This document shows positions 1 through 5,531 of a stretch of DNA of 6,148 bases, in pieces (position 1 is the stretch's first letter; every line of letters starts with the position of its first letter). The notes beneath the pieces are model-generated. The model had not been told where the DNA came from, did not search any database, and saw only the letters and a list, made by a program, of their open reading frames with translations. This DNA comes from Propionibacterium sp. GTDB lineage: Bacteria > Actinomycetota > Actinomycetes > Propionibacteriales > Propionibacteriaceae. Made by a program: the position numbers and the translations under genes. Location of the stretch: NCBI GenBank assembly GCA_012514785.1, contig JAAYZP010000349.1, positions 1 through 6,148 on the forward strand, read 5' to 3'.

Positions 1-558
1 GCGCTGGTCGAGTTGGCTCGAGTTGGCCTGCTCGAGCGCCATGTAGGCGGGCGTGCCAGCGGTCATGGTGTCGCGGTACTCGTCCAGCAGCGACTTCGCC
101 ACCCCCAGGTCGGCGAGCATCACCCGCACCCCGCCGGGGGTGTTGTTGAGCAGGATGTTGCCGGGGGTGACGTCGCGATGCACGAGCTGGTTCTTGTGCA
201 GCACCTCCAGAGCGCGCGTCGCCTCCGCGCAGAGCCTGAGCGCGAGCCCGGGCGCCACGGGGCGCTTGCGCAGCTGCTCCAACGATCCGCCGTTGGCGAA
301 GTCCATCACGTAGTAGGGCTGCCCGCGCTGCGTGGTGCCGATGTCGTAGACCCCGACGATGCGCTCGTCGGAGAGGCGACGCAGCAGCCGCGCCTCGGCC
401 AGGAACCGGGATCGCACGTCGTCGTTGGCGGACCAGTTCTCCGCGAGCACCTTGACCGCGACCGGCACGTCGAGCGTGTCGTCCTGACCCTGGTACACCG
501 TGGCGAAAGAGCCGGCGCCGATGCGCCCACATATCCGGTACCGGCCGATCATTTCCAT
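1..558 (-). CDS. Hanks-type serine/threonine protein kinase, N-terminal 186 residues (3' end outside window)
   Basis: Seen: the reverse strand encodes a bacterial PknB-like kinase domain beginning MEMIGRYRI. Landmarks are the Gly-rich loop G14-A-G16 to V21, lysine K36 in VAVKVL, alpha-C glutamate E55, the catalytic loop H127-R128-D129 with N134, the metal-binding D150-L151-G152, and the activation-segment end G168-T-P-A-Y-M with E176. Family knowledge: such kinases phosphorylate Ser/Thr on target proteins using ATP and are usually membrane-anchored by a segment after the kinase domain, here beyond the window. Oddities: the usual HRDxK lysine is T131, DFG is DLG, and APE is A174-L175-E176. The start at 558 is chosen because the ATP-loop follows at normal distance and no in-frame start lies just upstream; a second ATG lies two codons in. 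It is divergent from the DUF2510-RDD/malQ operon. Substrate unknown. Confidence 0.93.
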   Translation of the reverse strand, partial: MEMIGRYRICGRIGAGSFATVYQGQDDTLDVPVAVKVLAENWSANDDVRSRFLAEARLLRRLSDERIVGVYDIGTTQRGQPYYVMDFANGGSLEQLRKRPVAPGLALRLCAEATRALEVLHKNQLVHRDVTPGNILLNNTPGGVRVMLADLGVAKSLLDEYRDTMTAGTPAYMALEQANSSQLDQR

Positions 559-567
559 AGCGCCCCC

Positions 568-573
568 ATTATC
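568..573 (-). promoter_or_regulatory. Probable -10 element of the kinase promoter (GATAAT)
   Basis: On the minus strand GATAAT matches the TATAAT consensus at five of six bases. Only nine bases separate it from the kinase ATG at 558, so transcription would start at or within a few bases of the start codon, giving a leaderless or nearly leaderless mRNA, which is common in actinomycetes. A loose -35 candidate (TTTCTT, 592-597) lies 18 bases upstream. The GGGGG at 563-567 would then be mostly spacer rather than a ribosome binding site. Inference from motif and spacing only. Confidence 0.45.
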
Positions 574-627
574 GACCCCACAGGCCGCGGAAAGAAACCG
601 CCGCTCAATGTCTGGCATCCTAGGCAC

Positions 628-1434
628 ATGACGCAGACGCCGCAGCAGCCGCCAGCAGGTTGGTACCCCGACCCCGCAGGCGGGAATGGTGAACGCTTCT
701 GGGACGGCGGTGCGTGGTCGCAGTCGACGCGCGACCCGAAGCCCGAGCCCGTGCACCCCGCTGATCCGGGCCCCGCCCGTCAGACGTCCGCACCCCCCGC
801 GCCCGGCCACGAGCCGCGGCCACCGTCGCCGCACGGCAGCGGTCCGCAGCCGCAGCACCCCTATGCGCAGCACGGGCCCGACCCGCGCCTGCAGATGTAC
901 GGCGGCAAGCAGATCCCCGTGCAGGGCAAGTACGCGCTCGCCGGGTTCTGGCGCCGCGTGCTCGGCTACATCGCTGACTGGCTGCTCATGACGCTCCTCG
1001 CGATGCTGCTCGTCGGCGACCTGCAGACCCGGGTGTCGACGGCGATGTCCAACTACCTGGCGCAGCAGCTCGGCACCATGATCGATCCCGCGATCCCGCC
1101 GCCCACGATCCCCGGCGCGTTGTTCGCGGACGTGGCGATCCTGGCGGTCGTCGGCGTCCTGCTCGTGGCCGGCTACCGGGTGATCACCGTCGGGCTGTTG
1201 AACGCCACCCTCGGCCAGAAGCTCGTGGGGATCCGCGTGGCACGGCTGGGCGACGAGGAGCTGGGCGACGTCGGCTGGCGCGCAGCCATCCTCCGCGGCG
1301 TCTTCGCGGGCCTCCTCTACGAAACCATCGGCGTCATCGCCCAGATCAGCGTCCTGTTCACGGATCGCAAGCAGACGGTGCCCGACCTCCTATCCAAGAC
1401 CGTCGTCGTGAACACCCGAGAGGCCGTCCAGTGA
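628..1434 (+). CDS. DUF2510-RDD domain membrane protein
   Basis: A 268-residue protein. Residues about 9-40 form a DUF2510 domain (GWYPDP, then RFWDG and W). A Pro/Gly/His-rich, low-complexity linker follows to about residue 90. From about 100 comes an RDD domain: R109/R110 and D117 in the first helix, and the conserved TLGQKLVGIRV at 194-204. Three hydrophobic segments (about 117-131, 166-190, 219-246) predict a membrane protein. The function of RDD proteins is mostly unknown; some have been linked to ion transport or stress. DUF2510 is a short Trp-rich module often preceding membrane domains in actinobacteria. The start at 628 is chosen because it sits directly before DUF2510; the frame stays open far upstream, but that stretch is antisense to the kinase. 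The ribosome binding site is weak (AGG at 622-624). Its TGA overlaps the malQ GTG, so the two are probably one transcription unit. Confidence 0.88.
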   Translation: MTQTPQQPPAGWYPDPAGGNGERFWDGGAWSQSTRDPKPEPVHPADPGPARQTSAPPAPGHEPRPPSPHGSGPQPQHPYAQHGPDPRLQMYGGKQIPVQGKYALAGFWRRVLGYIADWLLMTLLAMLLVGDLQTRVSTAMSNYLAQQLGTMIDPAIPPPTIPGALFADVAILAVVGVLLVAGYRVITVGLLNATLGQKLVGIRVARLGDEELGDVGWRAAILRGVFAGLLYETIGVIAQISVLFTDRKQTVPDLLSKTVVVNTREAVQ

Positions 1435-3581
1435 CCCAACCCCACGACTCCCTGATCGCGCTCGCCGATCACTTCGGCATCGCACGTGACTTCTGGGACT
1501 GGAAGGGGCGGCACGTCACCATCCCGGCCGAGACGATCACCGCCGTGCTCTCGGCCCTGGACATCGACGCGAGCACCCCGGAGCGGTGCGAGGCGGCGCT
1601 GGTGGGGCTCGAGGACGAGCGCTGGCGGCGCACGCTGCCGGCGTGCACCGTCGTCGAGCAGGGGCAGCTGAAGGACGTCGACGTGCACGTCCCGGCCGGC
1701 ACCGACGTGTCGCTGGAGATCCAGCTGGAGCAGGGCGGCAGGCGCCCCGCGCAGCAGGTCGACAACTTCGCGCCCGAGCGCGTCGTCGACGGTGTGGCCC
1801 GCGGTGAGGCGACGTTCCGGTTGGGCGGGGACCTGCCCACCGGCTACCACCGCATCGTCGCCCACACGGCGCAGGGCGAGGTGTACTCGACGTTCATCGT
1901 CACCCCGAGCTACGTCGGCTTCCCCGCATCCATGCAGGGCAAGCGCGCCTGGGGGTACGCCACGCAGCTGTACTCCGTGGCCTCCGAGGGCTCGTGGGGC
2001 GTGGGCGACCTGGCCGACCTGGCCGACCTGCTGACCTGGTCCGGCGCCAAGCAGTTCGCCGACTACGTGCTCATCAACCCTCTCCACGCCGCGCAGATCA
2101 AGCCGCCGATGGAGCCCTCGCCGTACCTGCCGTCGAGCCGCCGCTTCGTCAACCCGATGTACATCCGCCCCGAGCTCATCCCCGAGTTCATCCAGCTGAA
2201 GGGGAAGCGGCGACGTCGCATCGAGGAGTTGCGCGACGAGGCCCGCGCCGTCGGCGACGCCACGGGCCGGGTCGAGCGGGACGCGGTCTGGGCGCACAAG
2301 ATCGAGGCTCTGCGCGACGTGTTCGAGGTGGGGCTGCGGCCCGCCCGCCAGCTGGCGTTCGAGGACTTCCAGCGCCGCGAGGGCACCGGGGTGCGGCTGT
2401 TCGCGCTCTGGAGCGTGCTGACGCTCGAGCTGGGCCAGAGCTGGCGCGAGTGGCCCTCGGAATACCGGCAGCCCGACTCGGAGGCGGTGCGCGCGTTCGA
2501 GGCGCAGCACCGCGACGAGGTGACGTTCCACGAGTGGCTGCAGTGGATCGCGCAGGAGCAGATCAGCCGCGCGCAGACCGCTGCCGAAGAGGTCGGCATG
2601 AGCATCGGGGTGGTGACCGACCTCGCGGTGGGCGTGCACAAGGACTCCGCCGAGACGTGGATGATGCCGGACGTCTTCGCGCAGGGCATGCACGTGGGGG
2701 CCCCGCCGGACAACTACAACCTGCACGGCCAGGACTGGGGCCAGCCGCCGTGGCGCCCCGACCGGCTGGAGGACCTCGCCTACGGGCCGTTCCGGGCGAT
2801 GGTCGCGGCCACGCTGCGCCGCGTGGGCGGCGTGCGGATCGACCACATCATCGGCCTGTTCCGGCTGTGGTGGGTGCCGCAGGGATTGGGGCCCGGCCTC
2901 GGCACCTACGTGAATTACAACCACGAGGCGCTGATCGGCATCCTCGCACTGGAGGCGCAGCGTGCCCAGGCGCTCATCGTCGGGGAGGACCTCGGCACGG
3001 TGGAGCCGTGGGTGCGCGACTACCTCGACCGACGCGGGCTGCTCGGCACGTCGGTGCTGTGGTTCGAGTACGGCCACGACGGCAAGCCGCTGTCCTCGGA
3101 ACACTGGCGCGAGTACTGCATGGCGTCGGTCACCACCCACGATCTCCCGCCGACGATCGGCTACCTCGCCCGCGATCACGTCCGCCTCCGCCACGAACTC
3201 GGCCTGCTCACCGAGCCGCTCGAGGCTGAGCTCGAGCACTCGAAGCGCGAGCAGTCCGCGTGGCTGGGCAAGCTCATCGACGCCGGTCACCTCGACCCGT
3301 CGCTGGCCGAGGACCCTGTGGAGGTGATGTTGGCGCTGCACCGGTTCATCTGCCACAGCCCGTCCAGGGTCCTGCTCGCCAACCTGGTGGACGCCGTCGG
3401 GGAGCGCCGCATGCAGAACCAGCCGGGCACCGTCAACGAGTACCCCAACTGGCGGGTGCCGCTCGGTGACGCCTCCGGTGAGACGATCCTGCTGGAGGAC
3501 GTGTTCGAGGCGGAGCTGCCGGAGCGGCTCGCGGCCGTCATGAACGGGCGCGAGGAGCAGCCGACGTCGGACTGGGGCTGA
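1431..3581 (+). CDS. malQ: 4-alpha-glucanotransferase (amylomaltase), GH77
   Basis: A 716-residue cytoplasmic enzyme that disproportionates maltodextrins: it breaks an alpha-1,4 bond and moves the glucan to another acceptor, releasing glucose and making longer chains for phosphorylase. Seen: an N-terminal helical region and a beta-rich MalQ_N-type domain (about 65-160), then the GH77 barrel from about W174 (WGYATQLYSV). Signature residues are SPYLPSSR at 230-237 followed by NPMYI, nucleophile D471 in RIDHIIG, acid/base E519 in GEDLG, and stabiliser D571 in TTHDLPP. The D-to-E (48) and E-to-D (52) spacings fit large MalQ enzymes such as that of E. coli. Full length is about right for actinobacterial MalQ. 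The GTG start overlaps the upstream TGA by four bases (GTGA), with AGAGG about eight bases ahead as ribosome binding site. No lesions were seen. The 3' end converges on the next gene with a 2-bp gap. Confidence 0.97.
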   Translation: MTQPHDSLIALADHFGIARDFWDWKGRHVTIPAETITAVLSALDIDASTPERCEAALVGLEDERWRRTLPACTVVEQGQLKDVDVHVPAGTDVSLEIQLEQGGRRPAQQVDNFAPERVVDGVARGEATFRLGGDLPTGYHRIVAHTAQGEVYSTFIVTPSYVGFPASMQGKRAWGYATQLYSVASEGSWGVGDLADLADLLTWSGAKQFADYVLINPLHAAQIKPPMEPSPYLPSSRRFVNPMYIRPELIPEFIQLKGKRRRRIEELRDEARAVGDATGRVERDAVWAHKIEALRDVFEVGLRPARQLAFEDFQRREGTGVRLFALWSVLTLELGQSWREWPSEYRQPDSEAVRAFEAQHRDEVTFHEWLQWIAQEQISRAQTAAEEVGMSIGVVTDLAVGVHKDSAETWMMPDVFAQGMHVGAPPDNYNLHGQDWGQPPWRPDRLEDLAYGPFRAMVAATLRRVGGVRIDHIIGLFRLWWVPQGLGPGLGTYVNYNHEALIGILALEAQRAQALIVGEDLGTVEPWVRDYLDRRGLLGTSVLWFEYGHDGKPLSSEHWREYCMASVTTHDLPPTIGYLARDHVRLRHELGLLTEPLEAELEHSKREQSAWLGKLIDAGHLDPSLAEDPVEVMLALHRFICHSPSRVLLANLVDAVGERRMQNQPGTVNEYPNWRVPLGDASGETILLEDVFEAELPERLAAVMNGREEQPTSDWG

Positions 3582-3583
3582 CG

Positions 3584-4159
3584 CTAGTCCTGCTGGTTGC
3601 CGGGCTCGGCGAGGATGGCGTCGAGCCGGCCGTCGAGGTCGTCGAGCTGGGCGATGATCTCGTGCCAGCTGGAGTCGAACAGCTCGTTCAGCGGTACGGA
3701 GCGGCGGGACTCGGCGGCGTTGAGCGCCGCGTTGGCCACGGCCGGCAGCAGATCGAGGTGCGCCGCGCTGGGCACGACGATCCGCTCGATGAGGCAGTCG
3801 TTGCCGTCGACGAGGACCGCGACGCCGGCCCGCGTCGCTTCGAAGTCCTCGCTGATCCAGTCGCTGGGATCCTCGGGCGCGGCCGCACCCTCCAGGAGCG
3901 CGAGCAGGCGCGGCGGGAGGTCGGGGTCGATCGTCGCGGCCAGGTGCTTCGCGAGCGCGGACCGTGCGGCGAGCAGCGCCTGGTTGATCGCGCTGCGGAT
4001 GGATTCCGCGGTGCCAGCTTCGAACCGGCCCACGCGCACGACGGATACCGACAGTGTCCCGTCCACTGTCGCGCTAACTTGGCCGGCGACTCCTTCGAAC
4101 CGCCGCTCGGCAAACCTCGCGAGTGCATCCCACGAGGCCTCCTCGTGCGAGTCGGTCAT
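3584..4159 (-). CDS. Hypothetical protein with two YbaB/EbfC-like repeats
   Basis: A 191-residue soluble, acidic protein that I do not recognise as a named family. Seen: two similar units, about 26-67 and 111-151. Each opens with V-x-x-x-V-D-G (28-34 and 113-119), continues about 32 residues through beta-like sequence, and ends in an Ala/Asn-rich helix (AINQALLAARS; AVANAALNAAES). A Leu-rich amphipathic C-terminal helix follows (165-184). The pattern of strands then a helix resembles YbaB/EbfC nucleoid-associated proteins, which dimerise; a fused tandem copy is my inference. Start: ATG at 4159 is chosen over an in-frame TTG at 4171; neither has a clear Shine-Dalgarno sequence. It is divergent from the 4255 gene over 95 bp and tail-to-tail with malQ. 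A DNA-binding or secretion-associated role is possible but unproven. Confidence 0.75.
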   Translation of the reverse strand: MTDSHEEASWDALARFAERRFEGVAGQVSATVDGTLSVSVVRVGRFEAGTAESIRSAINQALLAARSALAKHLAATIDPDLPPRLLALLEGAAAPEDPSDWISEDFEATRAGVAVLVDGNDCLIERIVVPSAAHLDLLPAVANAALNAAESRRSVPLNELFDSSWHEIIAQLDDLDGRLDAILAEPGNQQD

Positions 4160-4254
4160 GATCGGATTCAAGCACGACTCGGCGGGATTAGTTCGGATTA
4201 TGAAAAGATTTCCTCGCCGCGTCGTCCGTGCGCGGGCGACGTAGGGTGGAACCG
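4160..4254. promoter_or_regulatory. Divergent intergenic region with phased GGATT repeats and -10 candidates
   Basis: This 95-bp gap separates two divergent genes and is noticeably richer in A+T than its flanks around 4185-4210. GGATT occurs at 4164, 4185 and 4195 on the plus strand, i.e. 21 and 10 bases apart, close to two and one helical turns, so all copies face the same side of the DNA. For the minus-strand gene a CATAAT -10 candidate lies at 4197-4202, about 38 bases from its ATG. For the plus-strand gene TATGAA (4199-4204) is the best -10 candidate. No convincing -35 element was seen for either. The plus-strand gene has a GGTGGA ribosome binding site at 4245-4250, four bases before ATG 4255. 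Confidence 0.4.
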
Positions 4255-4710
4255 ATGGCTATCCACGATGATCTCCAATTCAGTGTTCCCAACGACAACT
4301 GGGAGCCCGCGACTCCCCCCGAGGGCCAGGCCTTCATCGCGATGCGCGCGGGGGAGTTCCAGCACTTCCGGCCGAGCATCAGCGTCGACGTCGCCGAGCT
4401 CCAGCCCGGCGCCACGCTCGAGGGCGCGGGCGAGCAGATGTACCAGCGCCTCCGCGAACTCGACGACGACGCCTCCCTCGTCCGGCGGGGCGGTGAGGAC
4501 GGGATGTCCACCGTCGTGCAGCGCGTCGAGTTCGGCGCCGACGTGGCGGAGGGCACGACGATCAGTCTCGTGCAGTTGCAGTTCCTGACGGAGGTGCCCG
4601 AGTCCGGCGGCGACCGTCGCGTCGCGATGTGTTTCATGCTGACTGCGGAGGCGGGCACCATCAGCGAGTACGCGGACGACTTCGAGACCTTCCTGACGCA
4701 GTTCAACTGA
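4255..4710 (+). CDS. Small soluble protein, LpqN/Mog1-PsbP-like fold candidate
   Basis: A 151-residue protein with no signal peptide or membrane segment, so probably cytoplasmic. It opens LQFSVPNDNWEPA, resembling the FxVPxxW opening of LpqN/LpqT and Mog1/PsbP-like proteins. It then alternates beta-like stretches (FIAMRAG; PSISVDVAEL; ISLVQLQFLTEV; RRVAMCFMLTAEA) and ends with a short helix (EYADDFETFLTQF), as those families do. Mycobacterial LpqN members are lipoproteins, but no lipobox is present here. I infer the family from this pattern and cannot assign a biochemical role. ATG 4255 is chosen because GGTGGA lies four bases upstream; an in-frame GTG at 4228 would add nine Arg-rich residues with no ribosome binding site. 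It is divergent from the YbaB-like gene, which may make them a functional pair. Confidence 0.8.
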   Translation: MAIHDDLQFSVPNDNWEPATPPEGQAFIAMRAGEFQHFRPSISVDVAELQPGATLEGAGEQMYQRLRELDDDASLVRRGGEDGMSTVVQRVEFGADVAEGTTISLVQLQFLTEVPESGGDRRVAMCFMLTAEAGTISEYADDFETFLTQFN

Positions 4711-4724
4711 CGTCGGCCAGCCGC

Positions 4725-4757
4725 TCACTGGACAAAGTGATCCTGTGCGGCCAGTGA
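4725..4757. repeat. Inverted repeat TCACTGG-N19-CCAGTGA
   Basis: A perfect 7-bp inverted repeat (4725-4731 and 4751-4757). Nested inside is TCACT-N6-AGTGA (4725-4729 and 4736-4740), so AGTGA recurs at 4736 and 4753. It begins 14 bp after the stop of the gene at 4255 and lies about 80 bp before mntA. It could be an operator half-site cluster or an RNA stem at the end of the upstream transcript. No T-run follows it. Confidence 0.35.
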
Positions 4758-4771
4758 CGCGCTTCCGTTCA

Positions 4772-4789
4772 CGAAGTCCCCGGACTTCG
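4772..4789. repeat. Perfect 8-bp inverted repeat, hairpin or operator
   Basis: CGAAGTCC, two C bases, then GGACTTCG. As RNA this forms a 7-bp stem with a CCCG tetraloop. It lies 61 bp downstream of the Mog1-like gene and 48 bp upstream of mntA. No clear U-tract follows, only CCTTCTT about ten bases later, so a factor-independent terminator of the actinobacterial type without U-tract is possible but not shown. An operator role for the toxin-antitoxin promoter is the alternative. Confidence 0.4.
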
Positions 4790-4803
4790 GCCGCCGTGCC
4801 TTC

Positions 4804-4837
4804 TTGCCGTACAGCACTCCGCTGTACTCTGGGGTCT
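4804..4837 (+). promoter_or_regulatory. mntA-hepT promoter with palindromic operator GTACAG-N7-CTGTAC
   Basis: A perfect 6-bp inverted repeat lies at 4809-4814 and 4822-4827. Its right arm overlaps a TACTCT -10 candidate (4825-4830, TAnnnT pattern), which ends seven bases before the mntA ATG at 4838, so the transcript could begin on the start codon itself (leaderless). A -35 candidate TTGCCG (4804-4809) matches four of six consensus bases but with a short 15-bp spacer. A dyad between and over the promoter elements is the classic place for a repressor, and toxin-antitoxin operons are often autoregulated. The dyad is seen; its regulator and use are inferred. Confidence 0.5.
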
Positions 4838-5167
4838 ATGAAGATGCCAGTCACGACGCCCGAAACGCGCGTTCTACGCGAGCTGATTGACGCGCGCCGC
4901 GACGAATTCCAGACGCTGCTGGAGCAGTACGCGGCGACGAACCCGAAGCTCTTCGGCTCGGTCGCCCGCGGCACTGCGGCAGAGGGCAGTGACATCGACA
5001 TCATCGTCGAAATGGATCCTGCTGATGGAAACCTTCTGATGCGGGCATCCGGGCTGATGGAGGAGACCCGCTCACTTTTCGGCCGGGACGACATCGACAT
5101 CTTCCCCAGACAACTGCTCAAGCGGCCTGTTTCCCAGTCGGCGCTGGACGACGCGGTTGAGCTGTGA
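4838..5167 (+). CDS. mntA: MntA-type antitoxin, minimal nucleotidyltransferase (MNT domain)
   Basis: A 109-residue nucleotidyltransferase of the polymerase-beta superfamily. Residues 40-54 carry an exact GSX10DXD motif (G40-S41 then D52-I-D54), with a third candidate metal-binding aspartate at D87 in DDIDIF. Family knowledge: MntA antitoxins neutralise partner HepT toxins by transferring AMP units from ATP to the tyrosine of the toxin's RX4HXY motif. Start: ATG 4838 is preceded by GGGG, and the conserved domain begins about 35 residues later; ATG 4844 is an alternative. The frame is open further back to GTG 4745, but that stretch is occupied by three inverted repeats and has no MNT similarity. 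Its TGA overlaps the hepT GTG by four bases. Codons such as CTA, ATT, GAA, GAT, CCT and GGA are commoner than in malQ, suggesting acquisition by transfer. Confidence 0.9.
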   Translation: MKMPVTTPETRVLRELIDARRDEFQTLLEQYAATNPKLFGSVARGTAAEGSDIDIIVEMDPADGNLLMRASGLMEETRSLFGRDDIDIFPRQLLKRPVSQSALDDAVEL

Positions 5168-5499
5168 GCAGCGGTGGCGAGGAGCGCGTCGCTGACATTC
5201 TCCGTTCGGTGGACCGGTGCCAGAAATATGTCGGAGCACTCGACAGCGATGATCCCGACCTTGTGGACATGGCGGAGGATGCCATCGAACGGAACCTGCA
5301 GATCATCGGCGAAGCAGCAAAGCTATTCCCATCGGAGATCATCGATGCTCATCCCGGGATCGCGTGGCCGCAGATCCGCGGGTTCCGCAACATTCTCGTC
5401 CACCGGTACTTCGGCGTCGACCCGGATATCGTGCGCGACGTCGTGCGGACACACTTACCGCCACTCGTTGCTGCACTTCGAGGCTACGTCGACGAGTAG
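5164..5499 (+). CDS. hepT: HepT-like HEPN toxin ribonuclease (DUF86)
   Basis: A 111-residue, probably all-helical protein. The HEPN active-site motif RX4HXY is intact as R75-N-I-L-V-H80-R-Y82, and the DUF86 core IERNLQIIGEAAK is at 41-53. Family knowledge: HepT proteins are dimeric metal-independent RNases, reported to act on tRNA 3' ends in a cyanobacterial example; the motif tyrosine is the site AMPylated by MntA. R75 and H80 are the expected catalytic residues, so the toxin appears active rather than decayed. The GTG start overlaps the mntA stop as GTGA, indicating translational coupling with antitoxin made first. No strong Shine-Dalgarno sequence precedes it. G/C bias at third positions is relaxed (AAA, TAT, GAT, GAA, CTA, CCA), as in mntA. 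The target in this host is not deducible. Confidence 0.92.
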   Translation: MSSGGEERVADILRSVDRCQKYVGALDSDDPDLVDMAEDAIERNLQIIGEAAKLFPSEIIDAHPGIAWPQIRGFRNILVHRYFGVDPDIVRDVVRTHLPPLVAALRGYVDE

Positions 5500-5502
5500 G
5501 GA

Positions 5503-5531
5503 CTGAGCGACGAGCAGACCCTCACGCTCAG
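5503..5531. terminator. Probable hairpin terminator between convergent hepT and pncB
   Basis: A perfect 7-bp inverted repeat, CTGAGCG (5503-5509) and CGCTCAG (5525-5531), encloses a 15-base loop. It starts four bases after the hepT stop and its right arm contains the pncB stop codon (5528-5530, minus strand). In the hepT direction a short CGTTTGT follows; on the other strand there is no T-run. Location between tail-to-tail genes supports termination, but the loop is long and the U-tract poor. Confidence 0.4.

Noticed and set aside
587..601. GCGG-N7-CCGC inverted repeat in the kinase/RDD divergent region
   Set aside because: Four-base G/C arms are expected by chance in DNA of this composition.
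13..627. In-frame upstream extension of the DUF2510-RDD protein starting at a TTG near the window edge
   Set aside because: It runs antisense through the kinase domain, whose own motifs are complete on the other strand. DUF2510 starts right after ATG 628.
2009..2030. Short tandem repeat CTGGCCGAC within malQ
   Set aside because: It simply encodes the D-L-A-D-L-A-D-L helix next to the conserved WGVGDL motif of GH77; no sign of expansion.
1994..3229. Long plus-strand open frame in another phase within malQ
   Set aside because: An Arg/Ala/Gly/Pro-rich shadow of the G+C-biased malQ codons without any domain pattern.
1317..3356. A very long open frame on the minus strand opposite malQ
   Set aside because: Its translation is biased to Arg, His, Leu, Val and Ala with no recognisable domain, as expected for the complement of a G+C-rich gene. 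malQ on the plus strand has all GH77 motifs.
4228..4254. GTG start giving the Mog1-like protein nine extra residues
   Set aside because: Arg-rich, no ribosome binding site, while ATG 4255 has GGTGGA at ideal spacing.
3597..4588. Plus-strand open frames opposite the YbaB-like gene, one continuing into the 4255 gene in another phase
   Set aside because: Composition is low-complexity Ser/Arg/Ala, there is no ribosome binding site, and the minus-strand protein has a coherent alternating hydrophobic pattern.
4745..4837. GTG start giving MntA a 31-residue N-terminal extension
   Set aside because: The extension is Arg/Ser/Thr-rich, lies over two of the inverted repeats and the promoter, and is unlike MNT antitoxins. 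ATG 4838 has GGGG upstream and normal family length.
4198..5121. Minus-strand open frame of about 300 codons opposite the 4255 gene and mntA
   Set aside because: It crosses the intergenic region with its inverted repeats and lies opposite an mntA gene with exact catalytic motifs. No family features.
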